In this document: piece after piece, positions 19,670 through 28,117 of the stretch
Layout: each line of letters starts with the position of its first letter
Position numbering within the stretch: the stretch's first letter is position 1
Assembly (NCBI RefSeq): GCF_004211955.1
Contig: NZ_RHJI01000015.1
Location: 62,001 to 126,000 of the forward strand
Direction of reading: 5' to 3'
DNA from: Escherichia sp. E1V33
GTDB taxonomy: Bacteria; Pseudomonadota; Gammaproteobacteria; Enterobacterales; Enterobacteriaceae
DNA length: 64,000 nt
Notes under the pieces: generated by a model
What the model saw: only the letters and a program-made list of their open reading frames with translations
The model's database searches: none
Told to the model about the DNA's origin: nothing
Program-made: the position numbers and the translations under genes

Positions 19670-20227
19670 ATGCCCTCTCGTCTGATTACTGCGCTGATAT
19701 TTTTACTCTTCCCGTTCGGCGCGATTGCGCACAATTTCGTCATCGGAAAAACGGTCACGCCTGTTTATATTCAGGACGGTGGTGAATTGCTGCTTAAAAA
19801 TGACGAAATTTACTATCAAAAATGGAACAGCACGCAACTGAAGGGAAAAGTCCGCATTATTCAGTATATTGCCGGACGAAAGTCAGCGAAGAAGAAGAAC
19901 TCACTGTTAATCAAAGCAGTAGAAGCAGCAAACTATCCTCAGGATCGTTTTCAGCCCACCACCATCGTGAATACCGATGATGCCATCTTCGGCACCAGCT
20001 ATTTTGTGACAGGTAAAATTGAAAAAAATAAACGTCGCTATCCGTGGGCGCAATTCGTAATCGACGGAAGCGGTCTGGGGCGCGTTGCCTGGCGCTTGCC
20101 GGAACAGAGTTCAACCATTCTGGTGCTGAATAAAGCCGGGCAAATTCAGTGGGCGAAGGACGGCAGCCTGACGCCAGAAGAGGTTGATCAGGTCATAGCG
20201 TTGGCGCAGAAACTGATCAATGAATAA
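19670..20227 (+). CDS. YtfJ-family periplasmic protein (second copy)
   Basis: This protein of about 185 residues is strongly like E. coli YtfJ along its whole length (shared KGKVRIIQYIAGR, TIVNTDDAI, YPWAQFVID and QWAKDGSLTPEEV, by memory of YtfJ). It starts with a cleavable signal (ITALIFLLFPFGAIAH, cut after the second Ala). The fold is thioredoxin-like but without a CxxC pair. The ATG at 19670 is preferred because GGAG at 19661-19664 is only two bases from the earlier ATG at 19667. The role of the family is unknown; here it lies directly upstream of an LptF/LptG-like pair. Confidence 0.8.
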   Translation: MPSRLITALIFLLFPFGAIAHNFVIGKTVTPVYIQDGGELLLKNDEIYYQKWNSTQLKGKVRIIQYIAGRKSAKKKNSLLIKAVEAANYPQDRFQPTTIVNTDDAIFGTSYFVTGKIEKNKRRYPWAQFVIDGSGLGRVAWRLPEQSSTILVLNKAGQIQWAKDGSLTPEEVDQVIALAQKLINE

Positions 20228-20257
20228 AAAACTCAAAGGATTGAGGGCGTTAGTGAA

Positions 20258-21328
20258 ATGAAACTGGTTGAACACTACATCATGCGTGGTACGCGCCGTC
20301 TGGTGCTGATTATCGTTGGTTTTTTGATCTTTATCTTCGCTAGCTACTCTGCACAGCGTTACCTGACCGAAGCAGCCAATGGGACTTTAGCGCTTGATGT
20401 AGTACTTAATGTCGTTTTCTACAAAGTGCTGATAGCGCTTGAAATGTTACTTCCGGTGGGCCTGTATGTGTCGGTTGGTGTGACGCTTGGGCAGATGTAT
20501 ACTGACTCGGAAATTACCGCTATCTCTGCGGCGGGCGCCAGTCCCGCACGTTTGTATAAAGCCGTTCTGTATCTGGCAATACCATTAAGCATTTTTGTCA
20601 CGCTGTTGTCGATGTATGGTCGGCCCTGGGCTTATGCGCAGATTTATCAACTGGAACAACAGTCGCAGTCGGAACTGGATGTTCGCCAGTTGCGGGCAAA
20701 GAAATTTAATACTAACGATAACGGGCGAATGATCCTTTCACAGACGGTTGACCAGGACAATAATCGCCTGACTGACGCGCTGATTTACACCTCTACCGCC
20801 AATCGAACCCGCATTTTCCGCGCCCGTTCGCTTGATGTTGTTGACCCCTCTCCTGAGAAGCCTACCGTAATGTTGCATTCCGGCACGGCTTATATACTCG
20901 ATCATGAGGGTAGTGACGACAACGAACAGATCTACCGTAATCTGCAATTACATCTGAATCCGCTGGATCAAAGCGCCAACGTCAAACGTAAAGCGAAATC
21001 GGTCGCGGAACTGGCGCGCTCTGTATTTCCTGCCGATCATGCTGAACTGCAATGGCGACAAAGCCGTGGCCTGACAGCGTTGTTGATGGCGCTGCTGGCC
21101 ATCTCTTTAAGTCGTGTAAAACCGCGCCAGGGGCGATTTTCTACGTTACTGCCACTGACGTTGCTGTTTATTGCCATTTTTTATGGCGGCGATGTTTGCC
21201 GTACGCTGGTGGCTAATGGCGCGATCCCTCTTATTCCAGGTTTGTGGTTGATACCAGGGGTGATGTTGATTGGCTTGCTGCTGCTCATTGCCCGCGACTT
21301 CTCTTTGTTGCAGAAATACTTCCGATGA
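20258..21328 (+). CDS. LptF/LptG-type lipid export permease (first subunit)
   Basis: This 356-residue YjgP/YjgQ-family protein matches the size of LptF. Three N-terminal membrane segments (about 14-32, 47-75, 100-122), a periplasmic beta-rich region (about 130-265) and three C-terminal segments are visible. The coupling-helix motif TDSEITAISAAGAS, with Glu85, corresponds to the LptF/LptG helix that docks on the ATPase LptB. E. coli has its own lptFG elsewhere, so this is a dedicated paralogue. No ATPase gene lies nearby. It overlaps the next gene by four bases (ATGA). Confidence 0.82.
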   Translation: MKLVEHYIMRGTRRLVLIIVGFLIFIFASYSAQRYLTEAANGTLALDVVLNVVFYKVLIALEMLLPVGLYVSVGVTLGQMYTDSEITAISAAGASPARLYKAVLYLAIPLSIFVTLLSMYGRPWAYAQIYQLEQQSQSELDVRQLRAKKFNTNDNGRMILSQTVDQDNNRLTDALIYTSTANRTRIFRARSLDVVDPSPEKPTVMLHSGTAYILDHEGSDDNEQIYRNLQLHLNPLDQSANVKRKAKSVAELARSVFPADHAELQWRQSRGLTALLMALLAISLSRVKPRQGRFSTLLPLTLLFIAIFYGGDVCRTLVANGAIPLIPGLWLIPGVMLIGLLLLIARDFSLLQKYFR

Positions 21329-22404
21329 ATATTTTCAGTCGCTATTTGATACGTCACGTGTTTCTCGGGTTTACGGCTGCGGCTGGATTACTGCTTCCGC
21401 TTTTCACCACCTTCAACCTGATTAACGAACTAGATGATGTCAGCCCCGGCGGCTATCGCTGGACCCAGGCGGTGATGGTGGTGTTGATGACCTTGCCGCG
21501 TACGCTTATCGATCTTGGACCGTTTATCGCCTTATTAGGCGGGATTGTTGGTCTTGGACAGATGTCGAAGAACAGTGAACTTACCGCCATTCGCACCACA
21601 GGTTTTTCCATTTTTCGTATTGCAATGGTGGTGTTGGTCGCGGGTATTCTGTGGGCTGTCTCGTTAGGCGCAATTGATGAATGGGTTGCTTCGCCATTGC
21701 AGCAACAGGCGCTGCAAATCAAATCGACCGCCACCGCGTTGGGGGAAGACGATGACATTACTGGCAATATGCTGTGGGCCAGACGTGGCAATGAATTTGT
21801 GACGGTAAAATCGCTAAACGAACAGGGCCAGCCGGTGGGGGTGGAGATTTTTCATTACCGTGACGATCTCTCGCTCGAATCCTACATTTACGCGCGCAGT
21901 GCCACTATTGAAGACGACAAAACGTGGATCCTGCATGGTGTGAATCATAAAAAATGGCTGAATGGCAAAGAAACGCTGGAAACATTAGATAATCTTGCCT
22001 GGCAATCGACATTCACCAGTATGAATCTTGAAGAACTGTCGATGCCGGGCAATAGCTTTTCCGTTCGTCAGCTCAACCATTACATCAATTACTTGCAGGA
22101 AACCGGACAACCGAGCAGTGAGTATCGCCTGGCATTGTGGGAAAAGCTGGGGCATCCCATTTTAACCCTGGCGATGATTTTGCTGGCAGTGCCTTTTACC
22201 TTTAGCGCCCCGCGCTCGCCGGGGATGGGCAGCCGTCTTGCTGTAGGCGTCATCGTTGGCTTACTTACCTGGATAAGCTACCAAATAATGGTCAATCTGG
22301 GATTATTATTTGCGCTGAGTGCGCCCGTTACTGCACTCGGTTTACCTATGGCATTTGTGCTGGTGGCGTTGATTCTGGTGTATCTATTTGATAGGCAACA
22401 TTAA
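21325..22404 (+). CDS. LptF/LptG-type lipid export permease (second subunit)
   Basis: This 359-residue partner of the preceding gene is closest in layout to LptG. It has hydrophobic segments near residues 12-30, 50-78, 97-115 and three more after about 270. The coupling motif KNSELTAIRTTGFS carries Glu85, and a periplasmic jellyroll-sized domain lies between. The ATG at 21325 overlaps the upstream stop. In the Lpt system two such proteins pull a lipid from the inner membrane and pass it to a periplasmic bridge. Its convergence with the serine palmitoyltransferase operon suggests that its cargo is the lipid made there. Confidence 0.82.
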   Translation: MNIFSRYLIRHVFLGFTAAAGLLLPLFTTFNLINELDDVSPGGYRWTQAVMVVLMTLPRTLIDLGPFIALLGGIVGLGQMSKNSELTAIRTTGFSIFRIAMVVLVAGILWAVSLGAIDEWVASPLQQQALQIKSTATALGEDDDITGNMLWARRGNEFVTVKSLNEQGQPVGVEIFHYRDDLSLESYIYARSATIEDDKTWILHGVNHKKWLNGKETLETLDNLAWQSTFTSMNLEELSMPGNSFSVRQLNHYINYLQETGQPSSEYRLALWEKLGHPILTLAMILLAVPFTFSAPRSPGMGSRLAVGVIVGLLTWISYQIMVNLGLLFALSAPVTALGLPMAFVLVALILVYLFDRQH

Positions 22405-22405
22405 A

Positions 22406-22432
22406 CCCGTCGTGGCGCAACACCACGGCGGG
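22406..22432. terminator. Hairpin between the convergent export and synthesis operons
   Basis: A 10-bp stem with one G-T pair (CCCGTCGTGG / CCACGGCGGG) and a 7-base loop sits two bases after the + strand stop and seven before the minus-strand stop. It probably ends both operons. Confidence 0.55.
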
Positions 22433-22438
22433 CTCACA

Positions 22439-23611
22439 TTACTGCTTCAGAGTAGCAAATGCCTGAATGATGGCATCGATTTGCTCACGACTGTGGGCAG
22501 CGTTTACGCTACAGCGCAGCAGCGTGATGCCCGCCGGCGCGGCAGGTGGCAGGATAAGATTCACATACACGCCCAGCGAAATAAGCTCACGCCAGATGCG
22601 TAAACCTTCCTCTTTCGAACCGATTATTACCGGCACTACCGGACTAATATGTGAGCTTAACTCATAACCCAGCTTTTGCAGCCCGTCATACAGATGGTTG
22701 GCATTATCCATCAGTTTTTGCCGCAACTCTGGTTGAGTGGCAATAGTTCTTAACGACGAGCGCACGGTTGCAATGCAGGAAGGAGAAGGGGAGGCGGTAA
22801 AAATATACGGACGACTGCCGTAGCGCAGCACTTCCATCGCTTCCGAACCCACGGCAAAACCACCAATAGAAGCCAGGCTTTTACTGAAGGTGCCAACGAT
22901 AATATCCACATCATCTTCAACGCCAACGGCTTCAACCAGCCCGCGCCCCGTTGCGCCTAACACGCCAAACGAGTGAGCTTCATCGACAATTAAATATCCG
23001 CCGAGACGACGTTTGATATCAACAATTTCCGCCAGCGGCGCAACGTCACCGAGCATACTGTAGATGCCTTCAACGATAATAATCGCCTCTTTTGCCCGTT
23101 CACCGAGGCGAACCATGCGACGTTCCAGATCGTTGGCGTCATTATGGCGGAAACGAATAATCTCCGCGCCGCCGAGAGAACAGGCGTCATAAATACTGGC
23201 GTGGCTGTCGGCATCCAGCAACACCACGGCGTTATGGTCGGCGAGTGCGCTGATGACACCTAAATTAGCGGTATAACCGGTTGAAAAAACGATAGCGGTA
23301 GGGCGATTGAAAAACTCGGCAATCTCTTTCTCTAACGCCAGATGCGGCGCATAACTACCATTAGCCATACGTGAACCGGTGGTGCCGGTACCTTGTGCCG
23401 CTAACGCTGCCTGACCATCGGTGATGGCATCATGATTGAAGGTTAATCCGAGATAATTATTGGTCCCGGCCAGAATCACTTTTTTATTGCCGATCCGGCC
23501 TTCGGTGGCGGAATACACTTCATCAATACAGGTGCCAAACGGTGTTAACCCGTTGTCACTAAATTGCAGTCGCTCGCCAGCAAGGCGCGCATATTTATCG
23601 TATAGCCCCAT
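22439..23611 (-). CDS. Serine palmitoyltransferase-type PLP enzyme
   Basis: This 390-residue alpha-oxoamine synthase condenses an acyl thioester with an amino acid. The PLP lysine is Lys244 (GTFSKSLASIGG); His137 (DADSHASIYD), Asp210 and His213 (VDEAHSFG) are cofactor residues. Several stretches match bacterial serine palmitoyltransferase as I remember it, including AEIIRFRHN, EGIYSMLGDVAPL, RPYIFTAS and the C-terminal PPAAPAG..LLRCS with Arg366, which binds the substrate carboxylate. Paralogues BioF and Kbl belong to other operons. The neighbours ACP, reductase and acyl ligase support 3-ketosphinganine synthesis. It overlaps the acp stop by one base (TAATG). Confidence 0.85.
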   Translation of the reverse strand: MGLYDKYARLAGERLQFSDNGLTPFGTCIDEVYSATEGRIGNKKVILAGTNNYLGLTFNHDAITDGQAALAAQGTGTTGSRMANGSYAPHLALEKEIAEFFNRPTAIVFSTGYTANLGVISALADHNAVVLLDADSHASIYDACSLGGAEIIRFRHNDANDLERRMVRLGERAKEAIIIVEGIYSMLGDVAPLAEIVDIKRRLGGYLIVDEAHSFGVLGATGRGLVEAVGVEDDVDIIVGTFSKSLASIGGFAVGSEAMEVLRYGSRPYIFTASPSPSCIATVRSSLRTIATQPELRQKLMDNANHLYDGLQKLGYELSSHISPVVPVIIGSKEEGLRIWRELISLGVYVNLILPPAAPAGITLLRCSVNAAHSREQIDAIIQAFATLKQ

Positions 23612-23859
23612 TATTTATTCTCCAGCCATGGAAGTAGTGTTTCCATTAATTGCACAGGGGTTTTGACATCCAGCAGAATATTAATCGGAATGGAAATATC
23701 AAATCTGTCTTCCAGCATCATTAAGAGATCCATCACTTTAATCGACTCCAGGCCGAGATCGTTGACGAGATCGCTGTCAGGCTTAATTTCCACACCGTTT
23801 TCGACCAAATCCTGTAAACAGGAAAGGATGTAATCCATTACTATTTCACGATTTACCAT
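23611..23859 (-). CDS. Dedicated acyl carrier protein
   Basis: This 82-residue acidic four-helix protein has the 4'-phosphopantetheine attachment serine at Ser39 in DLGLESIKVMDLL; the usual D-S-L core of fatty acid ACP is replaced by E-S-I. It is translationally coupled to the synthase gene downstream. The expected job is to carry the fatty acyl chain activated by the ligase encoded two genes upstream and offer it to the serine-condensing enzyme. E. coli AcpP is encoded elsewhere, so this copy is specialised. Confidence 0.85.
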   Translation of the reverse strand: MVNREIVMDYILSCLQDLVENGVEIKPDSDLVNDLGLESIKVMDLLMMLEDRFDISIPINILLDVKTPVQLMETLLPWLENK

Positions 23860-23890
23860 AGAAACGTTAACACACCTTTAAACAAGACAA

Positions 23891-24805
23891 TCAAAATAGC
23901 CCGTTGCGTAATGCGTGTTCCAGGCTAATCCCGGGAAACCAATTAATATCTTCAGAAATACGGTTATTACTTGCCGACCAGTCAACATGGGTTAATTCAC
24001 CCAATTTCGAGCGGGTCAGCATAGGTTCTTTACCTGCCAGGCGACTCAACGCGGTACTGATATCCGCAAGGCAGGTGAGTATCGGCAGAGGAATGCCAAC
24101 CATTCGCACGGAACCACAACGGGCGTCGGCGGCAAGCTGTCGTACGCGTTGCCAGTCATAGCCGCCAGCGACGCCATCGCATAATTCATAGGTTTGCGTC
24201 TGTACGGAGTCGGCGCTTAACCACTGACCCACTGCTTGTGCGAAATCGGTGACGTGCAGGAAAGTGAGCTGCGTCTCTGGTGCGCCCAGCCGTGGCAGCA
24301 GGCCGCGCAGCATCCAGTCAAACAGTGGTTTTAACTCTTTATCGCCGGGGCCATAGACTGCCGTTGGGCGAAAAACGCCCAGCGTAATTGCGTCCGCCAT
24401 TGCTGCCAGTCGTTGTTCGGCGACATGTTTGGATTTTGCATACCAGGAGAGCTCGGGATGGCGCGCCGCCAGCGAAGAGATAAATAGAAAACGTTGGCAA
24501 AAGCCGCTCTCTTTTGCCGCCTGCATCAGGCGCAGGCTGCCGTCAACGTTACAGCGAGTAAAGACATCCTCTTTGTGTCCACGTACTTGCCCGGCGCAAT
24601 GGACCACAGCACCGGCACCAGCAACCAGCTCGCTAAGTGAATGTGTATCTTCCAGCGAACCGCGCACCCAGGTAACGTTATCGTTATGGTGAGCACGAGG
24701 AGTACGCGTCAATGCGCGGATGTGAAAGCCGCGGTCGAGCAGGTTATCGATAATATATTTACCGATAAACCCGGTAGCGCCCGTCACCGCGACAGTTTGG
24801 TTCAT
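23891..24805 (-). CDS. NAD-dependent epimerase/reductase, probable 3-ketosphinganine (ceramide) reductase
   Basis: This 304-residue extended short-chain dehydrogenase has the Rossmann motif GATGFIGKYI (Gly9, Gly12, Gly15) and the catalytic Ser110/Ser111, Tyr122 and Lys126 (SWYAKSK). In Caulobacter the reductase step of bacterial ceramide synthesis is carried out by an enzyme of this NAD-epimerase type (CerR) rather than the eukaryotic KDSR type, so its place in this operon fits reduction of the 3-keto group. It overlaps the upstream ligase gene by four bases. The assignment rests on context; the sequence alone shows only the family. Confidence 0.75.
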   Translation of the reverse strand: MNQTVAVTGATGFIGKYIIDNLLDRGFHIRALTRTPRAHHNDNVTWVRGSLEDTHSLSELVAGAGAVVHCAGQVRGHKEDVFTRCNVDGSLRLMQAAKESGFCQRFLFISSLAARHPELSWYAKSKHVAEQRLAAMADAITLGVFRPTAVYGPGDKELKPLFDWMLRGLLPRLGAPETQLTFLHVTDFAQAVGQWLSADSVQTQTYELCDGVAGGYDWQRVRQLAADARCGSVRMVGIPLPILTCLADISTALSRLAGKEPMLTRSKLGELTHVDWSASNNRISEDINWFPGISLEHALRNGLF

Positions 24806-26535
24806 TGCGCAAAACCTGCGAGGGATTCCTGCACATGAAGATTGGCGGCATAGGCTTTCTGATAACGTTTTTTCGCTTCTGCGCGGGCAGGTTTACCGGA
24901 AGATGTGCGCGGAATACTGTGTGGTGGTAACAAGTCGATAGCCGCCGAAACGCCAAATTCGCTTTGTATCCGCGCTGCCAGAGAGTGGATAAGCTGGGCG
25001 CGTCGATTTTCGTCGCTGATCCGGCACTGGATCTGCAAAATGATTCTTTCCTGGGCGGTCACAAAAGCAATGGCATCGCCAGAGTGAATTTCCGGTTCTT
25101 GTTCCGCAATGTATTCAATATCTTGTGGCCAGATATTGCGGCCACGAATAATAATCAGATCTTTAATACGCCCAGTGACATAGAGGTAACCGTCCAGCAG
25201 ATAACCGAGATCGCCGGTGTCTAACCAGCCCGTCGCCGCGATATCGTCCTGCGAAGTCTGGTCGCCAAAATAGCCGCTCATCAGGCTGGGGCCGGAGATG
25301 CAAATATGGCCTACCACACGTTCCGCGACAGGCATACCTGCTTCATTGCGGATTTCAATGCCATGTTCCGGCAACGCTTTACCGCAGTTGACGAAAGTCG
25401 ATACGGCGCGTGTTTCAGCACCCGGCGCGACGGCTTTACCCTGATATTCGAGGATGTCGCGATCCACTTCGTTAACCACAACACCGGAGGCTTCATCGGA
25501 GAAGCTGACGGCCAGCGCGTTCTCTGCCAGTCCGTAGCACGGCATGAAAGTTTTATCGTCAAAGTTGACCTGACGGAAACATTCAGCGAATTGATGGAGT
25601 TGTTCTGCGGAGATCGGCTCAGCACCAATACCAGCGACGCGCCAGCAGGAGAGATCCAGTTCAGCGAGATCTTTTTCATTCACGCGGCGCTGGCACAATT
25701 CATAGCCAAACGGCGGCGCAACGGAAACGGTGCCACGATTTTTACTGATCAATTTAAGCCATTGCAGCGGGCGCATGGCAAAGTCCTGAGTTCGTAAATA
25801 ATCCACCGAAAGCTGTGTGGCGACGGGGGTCAGGAGAAAACCGACCAGCCCCATATCATGGTAGAAAGGTAGCCAGGAGACGCAGCGGTCGCCAGGGCGT
25901 AATTTAATGCCGTCGTGGCTTATGGCGCGTAGATTAGCCATCACTTCGCGGTGAGTGATGATAACGCCACGGGGAAAACGGGTGCTGCCGGAGGTGTACT
26001 GGAGGTAGGCGATATCGTCTGGAACTGGGCGCTGGAGTGCAACATCGGCTTCCGGTAACGCCTTAAACCAGGCGTGGCTTAAAACATGTAATTCAGGGTT
26101 ATCATGCGTTGCGGCATTGACCAGCGGCAACCATTCATCGCCAGTGATTATCGCGGCAGGTTGGCAGCTTGCCAGTAAACCTTGCAGTTTGGTGCTCCAG
26201 GAATCCCGCTGACCGACGCCCATTGGAATCGCCAATGGTACGGCAACTAATCCAGCATACTGGCAGGCAAAAAATGCCTCGACAAACCCGCTACTGGTTT
26301 CGGCAATCAGCGCCACGCGATCGCCTTTTTTCAGGTTCAGCGATAGCAGTCGCTTTGCTCCTGTTTCGGCGCGCGCTTTTAGTGTCTGATATTCCAATTT
26401 TTCTTCAAGTTGGCAACGCCTGTCGTAAAAACTCATTCCGGCGCTTCCCAGCGCGGCATAGTCCAAAGCATCAACCAGCGTTGGAAAATCGGCATAGCGC
26501 ATAGGCAGGGAATGCGTAAAAATTTTATTGGACAT
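24802..26535 (-). CDS. Fatty acyl-AMP ligase
   Basis: This 577-residue adenylate-forming enzyme activates a fatty acid with ATP. It has the P-loop YTSGSTRFPRG (about residues 180-190), WLPFYHDMGLVG typical of fatty acyl-AMP ligases, GYFGDQ, TGDLGYLLDGYLYVTGRIKDLIIIRGRNIWPQDIE in the hinge region, and a C-terminal lysine region (TSSGKPARA). The ATG at 26535 (MSNKIF) is preferred to an in-frame start nine codons earlier. It is the first gene of the minus-strand operon and probably loads the ACP two genes downstream. Confidence 0.85.
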   Translation of the reverse strand: MSNKIFTHSLPMRYADFPTLVDALDYAALGSAGMSFYDRRCQLEEKLEYQTLKARAETGAKRLLSLNLKKGDRVALIAETSSGFVEAFFACQYAGLVAVPLAIPMGVGQRDSWSTKLQGLLASCQPAAIITGDEWLPLVNAATHDNPELHVLSHAWFKALPEADVALQRPVPDDIAYLQYTSGSTRFPRGVIITHREVMANLRAISHDGIKLRPGDRCVSWLPFYHDMGLVGFLLTPVATQLSVDYLRTQDFAMRPLQWLKLISKNRGTVSVAPPFGYELCQRRVNEKDLAELDLSCWRVAGIGAEPISAEQLHQFAECFRQVNFDDKTFMPCYGLAENALAVSFSDEASGVVVNEVDRDILEYQGKAVAPGAETRAVSTFVNCGKALPEHGIEIRNEAGMPVAERVVGHICISGPSLMSGYFGDQTSQDDIAATGWLDTGDLGYLLDGYLYVTGRIKDLIIIRGRNIWPQDIEYIAEQEPEIHSGDAIAFVTAQERIILQIQCRISDENRRAQLIHSLAARIQSEFGVSAAIDLLPPHSIPRTSSGKPARAEAKKRYQKAYAANLHVQESLAGFAQ

Positions 26536-26898
26536 ATACACCACGAAAAAATTGGATATCAAAAATAAAGTGACAATAATGCGGTGGATTATATATGCAT
26601 AAAAGATAAATGAGATAGTATTTTCATTGGTGTGATATTGAACATTGATTAAAATAATGCTTTAAATCTTAACTCTGTTTATTGTGAATAATATTTAATT
26701 TATGAATATATTAAGATAATGCCCTGGCGGGTCGCATTAAATCCACAATAGTCATGTTGATCGGCTAACGGTGGCGCTGGGTTATCGTAATTATTCATAA
26801 ATATTATTTTGTTTTTTCTTATATTCACCGTGTGGATTGTTAAGGTGCCGTCCGTTGCTGTTTATTTTCAGCATTAATAATTTGTTATCCACAGAACT
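26536..26898. promoter_or_regulatory. AT-rich divergent control region
   Basis: This 363-base gap separates the acyl ligase operon from yghO. It is very AT-rich and holds no coding frame that I can support. It must contain both outward promoters; GATAAT-like boxes are present (for example AAGATAATG near 26715) but no pair with proper spacing stands out. The high AT content would suit H-NS silencing, which is inference. Confidence 0.4.
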
Positions 26899-28041
26899 AT
26901 GGAATGCGATCTGCTGATGATTAAAATTGAAAAAGTAATAAATAAAAACGACTTAAAGGTATTTATCGCTTTCCCGTCGTCACTTTATCCCGATGATCCG
27001 AACTGGATCCCTCCTTTATTCATTGAACGCAGCGAACATCTGTCAGCGAAAAATCCGGGGACGGACCATATCATCTGGCAGGCATGGGTGGCGAAAAAAG
27101 AAGGGCAGGTAGTAGGGCGCATTACTGCGCAAATCGATACCTTGCACCGCGAGCGTTACGGCAAAGATACCGGTCATTTCGGCATGATTGACGCCATTGA
27201 TGATCCGCAGGTTTTTAAAGCTCTATTTGGCGCAGCGGAAGCGTGGTTGAAATCAAAAGGTGCAAGTAAGATCAGCGGTCCTTTCAGCCTGAATATCAAT
27301 CAGGAAAGCGGATTACTGATTGAAGGTTTTGACACACCACCCTGTGCGATGATGCCACACGGCAAACCGTGGTATGCCGCGCATATTGAACAACTGGGTT
27401 ATCACAAAGGCATTGATTTACTGGCATGGTGGATGCAGCGAACCGATCTCACTTTCTCTCCGGCGCTAAAAAAACTGATGGATCAGGTGCGCAAAAAGGT
27501 GACCATTCGCTGTATTAATCGTCAGCGGTTTGCTGAAGAGATGCAGATCCTGCGTGAGATTTTCAACTCTGGCTGGCAGCACAACTGGGGATTTGTGCCG
27601 TTTACCGAACATGAATTTGCGACCATGGGCGATCAACTTAAGTATTTGGTGCCGGACGATATGATCTACATCGCCGAGATTGATTCTGCTCCCTGCGCGT
27701 TTATTGTCGGCTTACCGAATATTAACGAGGCGATTGCCGATCTGAATGGATCGCTTTTTCCCTTCGGCTGGGCAAAATTGCTGTGGCGCTTGAAAGTCAG
27801 CGGTGTGCGGACCGCGCGAGTGCCGCTTATGGGCGTACGGGACGAGTATCAGTTCAGCCGCATCGGCCCGGTGATTGCGCTGTTATTGATTGAAGCTTTA
27901 CGCGATCCGTTTGCCCGCCGGAAGATCGATGCGCTGGAAATGTCATGGATCCTCGAAACCAATACAGGCATGAATAACATGCTGGAACGTATTGGGGCGG
28001 AGCCGTACAAGCGTTACCGATTGTATGAAAAGCAGATTTAA
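26899..28041 (+). CDS. yghO: YghO, GNAT-like N-acyltransferase, probable bacterial ceramide synthase
   Basis: This 380-residue protein of the YghO family is built around GNAT-like domains (AWVAKKEGQVVGRITAQID near residues 62-80, and a second region around 230-370). It opens with a conserved segment of the family (FPSSLYPDDPNWIPPL). The Caulobacter ceramide synthase bCerS is a protein of this kind. Being divergent from a serine palmitoyltransferase operon fits N-acylation of the long-chain base. Starts at 26899 or 26917 are both possible. K-12 keeps yghO but not its partner genes, so its role there would be orphaned. Confidence 0.78.
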   Translation: MECDLLMIKIEKVINKNDLKVFIAFPSSLYPDDPNWIPPLFIERSEHLSAKNPGTDHIIWQAWVAKKEGQVVGRITAQIDTLHRERYGKDTGHFGMIDAIDDPQVFKALFGAAEAWLKSKGASKISGPFSLNINQESGLLIEGFDTPPCAMMPHGKPWYAAHIEQLGYHKGIDLLAWWMQRTDLTFSPALKKLMDQVRKKVTIRCINRQRFAEEMQILREIFNSGWQHNWGFVPFTEHEFATMGDQLKYLVPDDMIYIAEIDSAPCAFIVGLPNINEAIADLNGSLFPFGWAKLLWRLKVSGVRTARVPLMGVRDEYQFSRIGPVIALLLIEALRDPFARRKIDALEMSWILETNTGMNNMLERIGAEPYKRYRLYEKQI

Positions 28042-28057
28042 CACCAGATCCTATTAA

Positions 28058-28107
28058 GCGCAGGGGCGGTCCCCTCGCCCCTCGGGGAGAGGGTTAGGGT
28101 GAGGGGG
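28058..28107 (+). repeat. Box C repeat, copy 3
   Basis: This is the same dyad as at 9760, in the same orientation, between the convergent yghO and glcC stops (GGTCCCCTCGCCCCTCGGGG then AGAGGGTTAGGGTGAGGGGG). It forms a stable hairpin and may act as a shared transcript end. Confidence 0.75.
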
Positions 28108-28117
28108 AAAACTCTGC

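Noticed and set aside
22439-23611. Reading the PLP enzyme as BioF (biotin) or Kbl (threonine breakdown)
   Set aside because: No biotin or tdh genes lie nearby, and the ACP, acyl ligase, reductase and ceramide synthase-like neighbours, together with the RPYIFTAS and PPAxPAG..LLRCS stretches, favour serine palmitoyltransferase.
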